A stretch of 64,000 nt of DNA from Gonapodya prolifera JEL478 (GCA_001574975.1 KQ965745.1:493119-557118); one strand, 5' to 3'. Shown: positions 15,300 to 26,760, counted from the stretch's first letter. The notes: generated from the sequence alone by a model not told the origin. Numbers and translations: made by a program.

Positions 15300-16442
15300 C
15301 GGTATACTGCGTGAGTGGGCGTCCGGTTACCACGACAAGGGTCCGCCTAGCCCCGAAGTGATCTCAAAAGTCTTCTGCGAGCTTCACCAAAGGCTGCAAC
15401 AGTCCTCCCCATGTTCACTACAATTTGAGCTGCCATGTCGTGCGAATGCAATCATGAGCGTCAGTGCTGTTTTTCGCTTTGCGACCAATCTATCGTGATC
15501 GCACGAATCCAAACTCACCTCTCTCCCACTTCCTCTGCACCCTCCACACCCTCCAAATCCTCCGTCGATACTCACACCTGCGAGGAAAAACTCCCATCGA
15601 AGCCTCCCTCCCTCACCTCAGCAGGCGCGGGGTGGGAAGGTTCCCGGCCATACCCATAGTGGTTGCCGGACGACATAACGAAGAGGGAAACGACTGGGAG
15701 CCGGTGGGATAAACGACTGGCAGGCGTCGGGATTTGCGTGTAAGACAGCGGAGGATATTAAGGAAGGAATGATTCGTGATTTTGGCACTTCTACTCTAAG
15801 CTTTGGTCAGATTAGGGGAACCAGTCCCAAAACCATATAACTAGCTTCCGACTTTGTTATTTTGTTATAAACGCCTTTGAGCTCCTTCCTTCGATGCCAA
15901 TTGACTGTATCCAGTGGACCCCGTGGCTTAGTGCGGGTTTCAGAGACGTTACGGTGACGGGGCATTGATTTGAGCAAAATGCCGCGATTAGGTATTGGTC
16001 GATGACAGTCTCTGCTTGGAAAACATGTGGTCATGTCAGAATGCGAGTGATGTGGGCGTGTTTCATTCCCGCGTTAGACTAGTTAGGTTACTTCTACGAG
16101 CACCGTGTTCAGGTCGGGTGTTTTTAGTGCTTCGCTGGTGTATTCGTGGATTCATTATACCGTGTTCAGCTGTCCCTGCTACCCTCATGAAGTGGTGACT
16201 CCCCGTCATCACATTGTGCTTGTAGAAGTATCTGGAACCCAATCCAGGACACAACACCTTGCTACAGGCCATAAAAATCCTCCATCGGCCTCTGGAAAGC
16301 ATCTTCAGTGATCCAAGTCATCACACAAAACCCAAACTCCACAAACAGCCACAGTTCCGGCTCCAGACTCCAAAAACGACCTTTACAGCTCATTTGGCAA
16401 CCACATTGACAAAATGGAGCCAAAGAAAAAGGAGAAACCACA
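15300..16442. other. Intergenic / edge of the mobile-element region
   Basis: Apart from the possible short upstream exon at about 15440 (minus strand), no gene is evident. The sequence character changes at about 15.9-16.2 kb toward the CA/TG-rich composition that marks the region up to about 30 kb. Confidence 0.4.
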
Positions 16443-17335
16443 ATGGCTGGTCCCTGGATTGACCACTTACAGGAAGAGATGGTGAAATTACACAAGGACT
16501 TCAAAAAACAGCAACAGGAAATGAGAGACATGCGTACCAACATACAAACTTGCACCAGAACCTTCACAAACACTGTAGGGAGACACCGCAGTCAACTGAC
16601 GTCTTGGACATTTCCACCACTACCAAGGAAGTCTACTACTCATGCAACTGCAGAAGCAGCTTTCCACAGCACAGAAGCAGACTCCAAGCAGCTACAAGAT
16701 AGCTGTCAGACCATTGAGGAACTCCAACAAACTCATCATCATGTGAACAGCAACAACTCCTATGACCTAAACCTCCCAATCCCACTATCATGGGGATATT
16801 GGAGGCAAATACAACAAATTCTGCCCCACATACACCATCTACATGAAGTATTATCTGCTACACAACCTAGGTGAGCTACATGAGCCTGTAATCTGCAGGA
16901 ACGTGTATATATGATCAGATGTACATAGCAAGACGTAATGTGCATAGAACTCACCTGCAGGAACGTGATGCCAAACTTAGGGCANGTCCTGCAGGTGTGC
17001 ACATCTAAACCCGCGGCCACAGTAGTGGCACAGCAGCTAATACCCAACACTCATACTACACTATATACTCCACGCTGGTGGATGTCAGTGTGACAGGTGC
17101 CCAGACAAGGTGGCAAGGCTGCCCCAACCAAACCAGTGGGACCTGCACCAACCCTCGCCACCACCCCCAAGGTCCATGTACACATTATGGATGGCAATGC
17201 CCATGCAACCGCAACAAAGCGTTCTGCCCCTAATGACAAGGGCGAATGGCAGAACACCAAAAAGGCTAAGGGCAAAAGCACCTGGAACCAGGGCTACCAT
17301 CCTCGTGATTGCAACTGCTCACCCTCGCTTGGAAA
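16443..17335 (+). CDS. Retroelement-like ORFs (coiled coil, then basic region), interrupted downstream by a hAT insertion
   Basis: The first open frame (16443-16874, 143 codons) begins MAGPWIDHLQEEMVKLHKDF and has a coiled-coil start and many His/Gln residues. The second (from 17097) is basic (KRSAPNDKGEWQNTKKAKGK) and then Cys/His-rich (GYHPRDCNCSPSLG). After removal of the hAT element and one target duplication, the second frame continues without a break into CSCSHKFNNHDHGGAGHRRY at 18098-18173. Basic plus Cys/His-rich order is what a gag nucleocapsid end looks like, but no protease or reverse transcriptase follows, so the assignment is inference. One N lies at 16985. Confidence 0.35.
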
Positions 17336-18089
17336 TAGTGTTCTGACTTGGCTCGCCTGAGACTCGGACTTGACCTGGCTCAGCTCAAAAAATGACAAGC
17401 CGAGTCAGGTGAAAACGAGCCGAGCTGAATCCGAGCCAAGTCCACAGGTTGCTGTGGCTGGGTTGAGCCGAGCCAGGCCTGCCGAGTCCGAGTCCAAGCC
17501 AAGCCGGCCCTGGACTCAGCACCCAAAACACAATATTTCTCCAATTTGATTCAACATGCTTACATTCGATGACAGCCCATCCCCCCTACCCTGCGCATCA
17601 GGATCAATGAATACGACCCCATCAAGAACCCAATCCCCTCCAGATATTGACATCAACCTTGAGCCTGCACCAATGGACTCCACAAAAGGAAGTGGACGCA
17701 GGGGATTAACAGGCTCAATATGGAAACACTTTGATACAGTTTCAGGCATTGGGAAGAAGAAGATGGCAGAGTGCAAAATATGCAAGTGAGTTAGGCATCT
17801 GCCCATTCTCATTCCGCCCATATTCTGGACCAATCCACAGGTCCCGGCTGAGTAATGTGTTTTAAGATTGTGGTGGAATAAAAAATTGTGAAATTGAGAT
17901 CTACTTATTTAAAATCTACATTGTCTTTATCAAACAAAAATGAAACCAAGCCGGGTCAGGGAGACAAGTCCGAGTCCGAGCCGGGTCAGGCCAGACAAGT
18001 ATGAGTCCAAGCTGGGTCCAATATGTCTGAGTCCGAGTCCGAGCCAAGCCTACTCCAGACTTGGCTTGGCTCGGCAAGTCGGAACACTA
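17336..18089. mobile_element. Non-autonomous hAT transposon (754 bp) with exact target-site duplication
   Basis: The left end reads TAGTGTTCTGACTTGGCTCG. The right end, read on the other strand, is TAGTGTTCCGACTTGCCGAG, which gives imperfect terminal inverted repeats. The flanks carry a perfect 8-bp duplication, CTTGGAAA, at 17328-17335 and 18090-18097. Eight base pairs is the hallmark of hAT insertion. Both subterminal regions (about 17340-17510 and 17950-18085) are packed with short repeats of the GAGTCCGAG/GAGCCGAG type, which are likely transposase-binding regions. The interior keeps only a BED zinc-finger exon; the catalytic body of a transposase is absent. It is therefore a deletion derivative that needs a transposase supplied in trans. 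Confidence 0.9.
17556..17789 (+). pseudogene. BED-type zinc-finger N-terminus of a hAT transposase, truncated
   Basis: The frame begins MLTFDDSPSPLPCASGSMNT. After a Pro/Ser-rich stretch it gives RRGLTGSIWKHFDTVSGIGK and AECKICK, the first half of a BED finger (aromatic W..F, then C..C). A GTGAGT donor follows the second Cys, and an acceptor-like CACAG lies about 50 nt on, but the next frame stops at once. The His pair of the finger and the DDE body are missing, so this is the 5' exon of a transposase gene left in a deletion derivative. Confidence 0.7.
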
Positions 18090-19640
18090 CTTGGAAATTG
18101 TTCTTGCTCACACAAATTCAACAACCATGATCATGGTGGTGCTGGCCACAGAAGGTATCCTGACTGTCACTGACCATCCCCCCGTTGTGCCACTGTCTGC
18201 AATCTGCACGGACAGGAAAACAACACCTACAAGGGGTGCAAGTACAGTGGCTACACTGCAGCATGCATCAAGGCTATTGCTGAGGATGACAACCACGACC
18301 TCTGACTACCAGGGTAGTCATGACACCAGACGCGGGCATGATTGCAACAACAACTGCTACTACTGAAAGTGAGTAGGACATTGGTGCATCAGGTGGTTGT
18401 TGCCAGGGCAACAACCATACATACATACATGGCAATACAGGCCATCAACATTGTGGGGTAGCATGAGCACCCTGCTTACTTAGAGTATGCCTAGCAACTC
18501 TTTTTAGATGTTTAGTTTCACAGGTTGCAATTGACTTTAGACTGAAACACAATTTGAATTGGTGCAACTCCACACTCAATGGGTGGATCGACAGTCCTTT
18601 TGCTGTGCACTCTCATGCCAATGAAGAAACGCAAGCAACACTGGCCTATGCACCCTAAGTTGACTCAAGTCTGTGTGAGAAAGGGTGTCGCACATATAAG
18701 GCAGGTGAGGGCTCTGCTATGGAGCACCAGTCACAGTGTGTTTGCTGGTCCTGCACTTGAGAGCAATCCATATTCCTCCTTCAAAGCATAGTTTAATCCA
18801 TGCTCTGCTGTTTCTGTTGCTACACCATGGTTTTGGTTCGAAACACCAAAGTTTTAAGTGTTGCGTACCCCACCTTGCACCCAAAAGCAGGAGTACGCCC
18901 TGCGGGTGTGCCCCATGTGGAAACCTTGATGGAGGAGCTGCTGCCCATTCACCCTGCCTACAAAACGGGGCTAACGTCCAAGTTGATTGCAACAACCACT
19001 GGATGGGGTTGTGGCAGTCTGCTGTTGTGTGATGTGGACCCACACAACACAGGGGCACTGTGGAAACCCAGGTGGTATAAAGAGCATCCTGAGAGTTGTT
19101 TGGCTATAGCAGCAGTGCTTTGCACCTCAGTGGCCTCCCACACAGTGTCAGTGTGACCCTTCAGGGACTGCAACCACTGGGCCTTTGGAAGATGTATGGA
19201 CCCTCTGGGACCTCATTGACCTTTTTTCCTCTGCTGCGCACTTTCTGCACTGTGCTTTTGTTTCATGCATGGTGTCTAAGTCTGACAGTTTCCCTTCTGT
19301 TGCCCCTCACCCAGTCCAACAGTTGATGCAGATCTCAGTCTGTCCTTTTGGAGCTCCTCAACATGGGTTGTTGAACCAAGCCCATACTCAGGCAAGTCTG
19401 GGGACGTGGCCTCCTTACAGCCCAATCCACCATTGGAGCAGCTGTGTGCACCAACGGATGGTACCATTTATGCCAGTGGGGCTACAGCATCACGGGAGGT
19501 ATTGTTTGTGATTGACGTTGACTATTGTTGCTGCATGAGCCCAGACTGGTCCTGGCTGTTTATGGAGACCCCAAACCACCTTGCAAACAAAAACTCAGTC
19601 TCCCACACTGAGGTGCTGAGGGAGTTGGGTCATCTGATTC
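18090..19640. other. Mobile-region DNA without recognised genes
   Basis: 18098-18173 completes the Cys/His-rich frame that the hAT element interrupts. The remainder has several open frames of about 100 codons on both strands (for example 18800-19156 on plus, 18717-19058 on minus). None has a domain, splice partner or consistent composition. Confidence 0.4.
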
Positions 19641-19649
19641 AAGGATCTA

Positions 19650-21171
19650 TAACAAAGTCAGGAGCACCCACAGAGGAGGTTACAAATCAAGGACTTACCT
19701 TGCAATCACCTTTGCACCTACCGCAATCATGTTTTTGTGAGCAGTTGTGATGAGTTGTTGGTGCTCCTCCTGTGATAGAGTGCGATCTACAATGTGATCA
19801 CAAAGGCTAGGTGGTGCATTGAAGCTGGAAGTGGTCCTGCCATAGAATAGCTCATTGGGTATGCACTTGGTTGTTGAGTGGCACTCATGGTTGTAAGTTG
19901 AGATGACTGACTGGAGAATGTCATCCGCGTCCTCAAGAGAGCAGTGGTTGGGGTCCAGACCTCTGGTGTGCATTCTGTGCCATACCCTTGGCTTCACCGT
20001 TTGATGAGCCCTCTCAATGGAGCCTTGATTCTGGGGATGGTAGGGCCTGCCATGGATGCAACAAACACCAAACTCCTTGTGCGTTTCCAAGATGATGTTT
20101 GATCGGAATTCCTTGCCATTGTCACTTAGAAATCTGCACAAAGTGCTGGTTAGAAGAGTAGCAACTAACTAAAGAAAAAACATACCTTTCAGGAGGCCCA
20201 TCATCAGTGTACAAGTTCCTGATGAATATTTCCACATTCTCTGCAGTGTGTCCAAGATAAAGGGAGCCCCAAAACTTTTTGCTGAAGTGATCAACGGCAA
20301 GGAGCATGTTAAGGCTGCTGAGGTTGGTGAAGTCGTAGACGTAAATCTCTCTAGGATGCATAGCAATGATTGGAAGGAGGGGGACAGGATTTGGTGCAGC
20401 GTGAGAAGTTATGCACTGTGGGCAACAAGAGATGAGGGCATGGAAGATGGGATACAGCATGCTGAGGTAGAAGCTTGAGGAACACTTTTTCCCAGGTGCA
20501 ATTGATGCCTGGGTGAGTGCCATGCTTGGAGGACAGGTGGTTGTGGCTAGAAAGTTCATGAAGCTGCAAAAACAGGTTAGTTCATTTCATCATGTCATTC
20601 AAAAATGCAATCAGAGAAGGTACACACTCACTTCATCTACTGAGCGGAGCACAAGTAAGCCCCTTCGCTTTTTGTAGCTGTAGACAAGCCTGTTATTGAG
20701 AATGTGGTACTTTGTACACTGGAGTCAGACTGCAAAGTTAGCAACACAGACACCACCCCAGGAACGAACATCAATCACCTTGCATTTGAATTCTTTCCAT
20801 TTAGATAACATTCCAACTCTTGCAATAGAGGCTGGAAAAAGCTTGGACTGCAGGTAGGTAGCAATCTTGGAGTGTTTGATGAAATATGCCCTCAGTCTGT
20901 AGTACTCGTCATTGTTGAGACTGACATTTGCTGGAGGCAGAGGTACTGGACTAAATGACGCTGTTGTTTCCTCTCCAATAACAGTGTAGGTCCCACTGCT
21001 CTTCACAGTGTAGGTGCCTTCAACGCACTGGATCAGTTGCAAAGATGCCAGATCAAGCAGAAGTGTTGGAGGATCAAGGCTCAGACAAACACACAGGACA
21101 TCCTTGTCAATAGAGGTCAGGCTGGTCTTGAAGCACACAGAAGGGTCGTGACCGCTAATGAATTCAGGCAT
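19650..21171 (-). pseudogene. Retroviral-type (Ty3-like) integrase gene with introns, probably decayed
   Basis: Reading from 21171, the first exon (MPEFISGHDPSVCFKTSLTS, about 148 codons) is an unrecognised N-terminal region. A linker YHILNNRLVYSYKKRRG follows, then an H2C2-type zinc-binding region (HELSSHNHLSSKHGTHPGIN and, in another frame, YPIFHALISCCPQC). The change of frame near 20490 suggests a frameshift. The catalytic core follows: first Asp in EIYVYDFTNL, second in FLSDNGKEF, and Glu in QNQGSIERAHQ, with exactly 35 residues between the last two (D,D35E). The core is split by an intron near 20140-20190, and the C-terminus may continue through another intron to about 19650. No reverse transcriptase is adjacent. 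The gene may belong to an integrase-derived DNA transposon (Ginger-like) or be a retroelement relic. Confidence 0.7.
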
Positions 21172-21189
21172 AATGAATGGAGATGGTAA

Positions 21190-21990
21190 TGGTACTATCA
21201 GAGTGGCTGGATCCGTTTGTACCCTTATTCAGGGGCGGCCCAGAAGGCTCAATAATACACTGCTCCATTACAGAGCAGCCCCTCTTTTTTTTGGTCCCCT
21301 AACCACCAACAGAAAAACAACTCTAAAATACACTAAAAGTCTCTCTGATATATGGGCTGCTCTGTAAAGGAGTGGGTGCATTTTAGCTGGTTTTAGGGAC
21401 GATCTTGGAACCTCAAAACATGCCTGCTCCATTACAGAGCAGCGTCTTTTTCATCCCACAACCACCAACCAAAAAAACAATTCGAAGTTACACTCCCTTA
21501 CTCTTTGAGATGAGGGATGCTCCGTAACGGAGCGGGGGTGTTTTCTAGTAGCTGGAGGCAGTGACACTAGTTAGTTTGGTTGGGGGACGGTCTTGGAAGT
21601 TGTAACGGAGCGGGCTTCTGTTTTGACCCCACAATCACCAAACAAAAAACGGCTCCATCGTACAGTACAATATTCTCTGAATTTAGTGATGCTCTGTAAC
21701 AGAGCGGATGTATTTTGGTGTGGTGATACTAGTAGGTTGGGGGAACAATCTTGGAAGGTCAAAACAGGCTCGCTCCGGACCAGAGGGACCCACTTTTTTG
21801 GTCCTGCATCCATGAACAAAAAACCACTCTACAGTACAGCAAAATACTATATGAAATGAGGGCTGCTCCGTAACAGAGTGGGATTCTTTAGAGTGGCTGG
21901 AAGGGGGATAATAGTTGGTTTGGGAGACGATCTCTGAAGGTGAGATCTGGCTTGCTCCGTTACAGAGCGGCGGGTTCTTTGGTCCTGATT
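21190..21990. repeat. Tandem array (unit about 165-180 bp) carrying palindromic GCTCYGTAACRGAGC motifs
   Basis: A unit of about 165-180 bp recurs roughly 4.5 times. Each unit holds one or two copies of a near-palindrome. Perfect 15-bp versions with 7-bp arms are GCTCCGTAACGGAGC (21519-21533) and GCTCTGTAACAGAGC (21691-21705). Related copies are at 21260-21278, 21357-21375, 21424-21442, about 21601-21613, 21865-21879 and 21954-21968. Between them lie repeated phrases such as ACCACCAACCAAAAAACAA and GGGACGATCTTGGAA. The array fills the space between two divergent coding regions (integrase start at 21171 on minus, ParB-like gene start at 22040 on plus). It could be subterminal transposase-binding repeats, a shared promoter, or a binding array for one of the neighbours. 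Confidence 0.85.
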
Positions 21991-22039
21991 CTGCCTCCGT
22001 TAAATACTCAAAACGTGCCTCAATTTCAATCATCAACCA

Positions 22040-23420
22040 ATGGAAGGAAACATCCAACAACTCATTGAACAATACCACCTTCCTGGCAACCGGGAAGTCG
22101 CTCTGAAGGACATCCACATGGACCATGGGACGTTCAAGCAAGTTTGGGAGCACTACAAGAATGGCATCAAAGAACTCATGTAAGCGCTTGCTCAGCTGTC
22201 CAATTCCATCATACTTGGGACTAACCTATTCCTTTCCAATGTGTGCAGGACTCGCATCTCTAAGCTTGGCTTCCCCCTAATGAGCATCGTTATTCTCATT
22301 GACTTGGGAAATGGAGTCTACAGTGTTGTAGATGGAAATCACAGACTGATTGCAGTCTTCTGCCTGATTGACAAGGATGAGGAGATACCCGCGCTCCCAG
22401 GTCTAATGGATGGGACAATGACTGTCACGGCAATTGTTCTTAGGGTATGTCTTTAATCACTTTTGCCATGACACTGCTTATCCTAACCCCAGTCATGATG
22501 TACACACCAGACAAGGTTTGTTGGCATATCGGGTCCATGATCAACTACTTGAATGAGACAAGTGAGTACGTCAACCTTTGGCATGTGTCTTCCTTCACTC
22601 ACCTCCATATGTATCAGATATACCCATGACCCTGTACAACACATACGTTTCAATGCGCCAGGCCATCACCTTCACCAACAGCAAAGGCAAGCTGCTCACC
22701 AACGCGGATATTGTCACCAGCTTTGAAGGGACACCGCATGTCATCACGCGGATCAAGAGCTGGCTGGCTGTCGCGAGATACTACCATGTTGTACCAAACT
22801 TAAGTGCTTCATTGATATTTTCTATGCCTATTCTAACCACGACCGGCAGTTTGATTCAATCCTTTGCACAGACTCTGTCACCAACCACCCAAACTATCAA
22901 CCACCAATCGACGTTGTCTACGCGGAGGGTGTGGTGAAGGGGCAGTTGGTGGACAAAAATCCAGACCTTGCAGTAAGTTCAACTTGTTTCTGACTGCACA
23001 TGTTGCTAAAACACTGCAAATGAATCTTTCATCGCTTTCAATATCCACAGGAAACGTTTTTACACTGGCTTGCTGCGTTACCAACAGCTGCAAAGATGAA
23101 GGAAGTCAAGGAAATGGCAAAACTATGGGGCAAGGTCTACATTCCATGGATCAACAGTGTGTATGATCTGAATGTTGTACAGGGATGGACAGGTGACAAG
23201 AGAACACGCCCGTAAATTGATTAACGAAGGTATGTTTGATTGCAGATTGTGTTGTAATGTCCTCTCTCTTCATTTAATAATTTGTCTCTGGACAGGAACA
23301 TTCTCCAAACAACACACGCATGCAGAAGTGATTGCGGAGTTGGCCACCATGCCGGAAATCACATGCAAAGGTTCTACAGGTGGCAAGGGAAAGGAGAAAG
23401 GTACATCTTACCCATGAGAT
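22040..23420 (+). CDS. Unrecognised multi-exon protein with a ParB/sulfiredoxin-like DGNHR motif
   Basis: The start at 22040 gives MEGNIQQLIEQYHLPGNREV. Exon 1 (22040-22179) splices in phase to exon 2 (22249-22444). Exon 2 carries KLGFPLMSIVILIDLGNG and YSVVDGNHRLIAVFCLIDKD, which resembles the (D/E)GxHR core of ParB_N/sulfiredoxin folds. Later exons give MMYTPDKVCWHIGSMINYLN, NIPMTLYNTYVSMRQAITFT, GTPHVITRIKSWLAVARYYH, NYQPPIDVVYAEGVVKGQLV and ETFLHWLAALPTAAKMKEVK, then VTREHARKLINEG and HAEVIAELATMPEI near 23340. The exon 2-3 junction does not keep frame as I read it, so there is either a missed splice site or a break. The coding potential is clear and the function is unknown. Confidence 0.55.
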
Positions 23421-24601
23421 TCCATTGCAAAGCGCTAACACAATGCATCACTCACCACCATCCAGCTTGAGAATCCTCCCTGCCCCACGACACGCCCCCT
23501 TCACCTGAACCACGTCACACAATACCAGGCAATCCCTCTGCGTCTGCCGATTTGCCAGCCACAGATGCTGACCCCGAAACTGTGAGTAACTGTTGTATGC
23601 TAATTTGAACATTGCTAACATTCATCAGCTATATCTGTAGTTCAATATGACTGTTGAACCTGAGGAAGACAACAACGCACGAGGTGCCTCAAAATCCTCA
23701 AAAGAAGAGACCTAGGCTACCTCCAAACAGAAGGTATGCGAAATGTATTGATTCCTGAGTACATTTGTAGTATCTGATGTACTCACCATTTGGTCTTTAG
23801 AAACAATGTCCAGCTTGAAAGCTCACAAATCCAGTTGCCATCCCCATCACCCACATCATTAAGCCGGATTCGTTAGAGGTGGCTCTTACAGCCTTTGCAT
23901 CACAACAAGGCGTGACCACATCCGTTGTGATCATTGACTTCCCAAGTCAAGACAATGCGGACAAACAGCAATTGGTGAGTCTTGTGGAAAGACTGCTCTC
24001 CTTGTTACACCCTATTGTTCTTTAAGTTGTTGGCACCAAGATTCCAAGCAAACCTTCATGGCCTCTGACTCTTAGCTCTCAACAAAATTTTGACCCAAGG
24101 CAGGGTACTTATTGAGGTGAGTTGTCTGCTTTTTTGCACTATCACACATAACTAATACATGTTTATCAGCAAATCGACATTGCCAAGTTCAGAGCTATGA
24201 AGTCCAACTACCAGACCACCAGTGCTCCCACCTCAGCCACCATCCACTTTGAGTTCCAGTCTGCCCCCTTCTCCAAAGGCAACCTTCCCAATGACAGCAC
24301 ACTGTTTGCTGCCACCAACGACGTCGCACACTACGCAGTCACATCAAGATCGCCTGTGCTGCTTAACTGGGCAAAAGGTTCATATTGGCGTTGCTCAAGG
24401 GCAAATTCAAATCTATTTGGGTCATGTACAGTTCCAGATGTGGATATTGTGGTGAGTTCCATGTTTTGGAATGACATTTGATTTGCTCTTCTCACATGTC
24501 TGTTTGGCAGAAATACGTAGCCCTGTCTCAATCCAAGAAGGGCAAGAAGAAACTCCCATTCTTTTTGCAGCAAGTACCCTTGGCACTCTGGATGGAGCTC
24601 A
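23421..24601 (+). CDS. Further exons of an unrecognised protein in the mobile region
   Basis: Exon-like blocks on the plus strand include VVIIDFPSQDNADKQQL at about 23925-23970 and IDIAKFRAMKSNYQTTSAPT to LNWAKGSYWRCSRANSNLFG at about 24172-24450. The second block is followed by a GTGAGT donor and an acceptor TTGGCAG, leading to KYVALSQSKKGKKKLPFFLQ and QVPLALWMELITLV. The blocks may continue the ParB-like gene or form a second gene. No family is recognised and connectivity is uncertain. Confidence 0.35.
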
Positions 24602-24990
24602 TCACCTTAGTAAGTCATCCAGGTGATGGAGCCTCTGCACTTCAGCCCATTTCACAGCATTTTCTTGCCCAGGACCCATTGGGTAGACGTCGTCCCATCC
24701 TCGCGTCTTGGCAAGGTACGTAATGATGGCTCCAAACTCAGTGACAACAATGTCTCCATCTCGAATTGTTGGGACGGTTCCTGCAAAGTCTTTCCGCACG
24801 GAATCAATTACCTGTGCCAGGCAGTGAGGGGATTGAAAACGTAAACTTACAAAGCTCATCCTCATACTCTGGAGTGCGGCTTCCACCCTTTTTCTTTGAG
24901 CCAGGCATCACCGTCTTGTATTTGAAAGGGATATTGTCTTGCCAAGCTGTAGTGGAACTAACACACAAAGGGGTTAGTAGGAACTACTGA
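24602..24990 (-). pseudogene. Glutathione S-transferase-like N-terminal domain fragment
   Basis: Two blocks read on the minus strand. The upstream one (about 24965 to 24870) gives DNIPFKYKTVMPGSKKKGG. The downstream one gives FAGTVPTIRDGDIVVTEFGA, then IITYLAKTRGWDDVYP and KWAEVQRLHHLDDL. VPT(I/L)xDGD followed by (E/S)xxAIxxYLA is the glutathione-binding part of the thioredoxin-fold domain of GSTs. A 39-nt GT..AG stretch separates the blocks, but joining them there gives a stop as I read it, so the fragment seems decayed. The C-terminal helical domain was not found within 500 bases. Confidence 0.5.
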
Positions 24991-26760
24991 AGCCTTGGGT
25001 AGGATGGGGCATAAAGGTAGCTTCAGGCACCACTATTAATATGTTCAGGAGCCTCATCTAGCTAGACCAATACACATCTATCTCACATACTACCATCTCT
25101 CTCTCTGTCTGATCCTCTCTAGTCCCGCGCTGCTACTTACCCTTTGGATAACCCTAGGAGGCTGATTGAGTATCAGTTCTACCACAAAGCATAGGAGCAG
25201 GAAGTGCTGCGACGGCGTGCGCTCTTCTAGGGTGCACTTGCAACGCTTGGATTTTTGATTGCAACTTCCGGACCAACCTTGAGAAGCATTTCCTCAACAT
25301 CAATAATACAGCACAGGATGATGCTGGGAAGACATTGGAAAGGTGATTGATAGCATGTACTTTACATCACCTGTCTCTGATGTCTTAACACCCATACTGC
25401 TAGATTTATTCAGGACAAGGACTTCCTACATTACACCATGTCCACTCTGTGCGCCCCAATAGACTCACTGCTGGCCAAGTGCAGTAACCTCTCGGCTGAG
25501 AAAGTCACCAAAATCCCCTCCTCTCCCTCATTGCCGAATCCACTTATTGAGGTCCCCTCTGCCAGTAAGTCTGGTCTCGATTTTGATTTTTTGCGCTTCA
25601 ATGCTAACAAATACATTTTCTACAGACTGAGTCCAGTGTCCATCCCATACTGAAACTCCTGAGTGTGCTTTGCATCAACCCTTTTTTGTCCTTCACTGCA
25701 CATCTCCTTTACCAGGCTCTACACTTAATTCTCCTTGTCGTCATGACCGCCTGTGCACAAAGTAAGTTCACAGTTGCATGGAAGCCACCACAACTCTGTG
25801 TTCTGATTGACAGATGTCAATCCGTTCCTTGATGTTGAGGCAGGTGTTGAAGGAGGTGAAGAGGAATCCGAAGGTATGCATCTGAACTGTTGTTACTTGT
25901 ATTTTTTGGTCTATGTAACTCCTGTACTTTTCAGGTAGTGACACTGATGAAGAGACCCCATCCGACAAGGAGATGATTGACAATGGGGATGAAGATGAAG
26001 GCGACCAAGATGAGGGTGACCAAGGTGCAGGCAAGGGTGGGGATGATGACAAGAGTGACAGCAAGGATGATGAGGACAAGACCAAATACAACAGTAAGTT
26101 CATTAGTTTACTTTGACGTGGCTGTTCTTATTTGAATTTGTTTGATTTTATGAAGACGCTCCAAAGCCCAAATCCCCAAATCCCCAATGCGCCCTGCAAA
26201 ACCTCCTGCCCCCGCAGCCAGGCAAGCCCCCCGTTGGCGGGCAGACAAGACCAACCCAGGTTTCTACACCCTCTCACCTCTGCGCTCACTGCATGGTCTC
26301 TTATTACTGTCATTATTTGACTAGAACCTAACCCAAAGCGTCCACGCCACACACCAACATGCAGGGCAAACTGGCGTGGTTGTGGATCTACAAGTGGGAG
26401 GGGGGGAGGTAATGCAAGATGGATCTCACATGGGAGTAGTGGGGGAAGGGGGAGTTCAAATGGGGTGGAGCCCAGAAGGGGTTGGAGCGCTGGGTCTTCA
26501 TAAGATTAAGGGACATATCATGGCATTGTTCTTTGAAGAAATTAATATACTTTTGAAACAAAACGTTCATCTTCAATATTATGGATCTTGGGGTGGGTGT
26601 GGTAATGTACAGGGTGGGGGGTGTAAAAAACGTGATATCTCCATACCATTCATATTTCTTCCACCCTCCCCAACACTACAGATGTCTGCTGTCCAGCTTC
26701 ATCACATGCTCTTGGATAAGATCTTTGATCCCATTTTATGGCTTCCTGGTGTCCACTGGG
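24991..26760 (+). CDS. Unrecognised, partly acidic multi-exon ORFs next to a hAT insertion
   Basis: Plus-strand exon-like blocks separated by GT..AG introns occur here. One begins near 25410 (HYTMSTLCAPIDSLLAKCSN). A second is strongly acidic at about 25815-26090 (DTDEETPSDKEMIDNGDEDE). Another block at 26376-26600 is Gly/Val-rich. A last block at 26682-26760 begins MSAVQLHHMLLDKIFDPILW and is cut by the hAT element. With the element and one target copy removed, that frame continues into 29543-29925 without a stop. No domain is recognised. Confidence 0.3.

Noticed and set aside
21190-21990. Palindrome array as a CRISPR array
   Set aside because: Eukaryotic context, unit length about 170 bp, spacers themselves repeated, and no cas genes.
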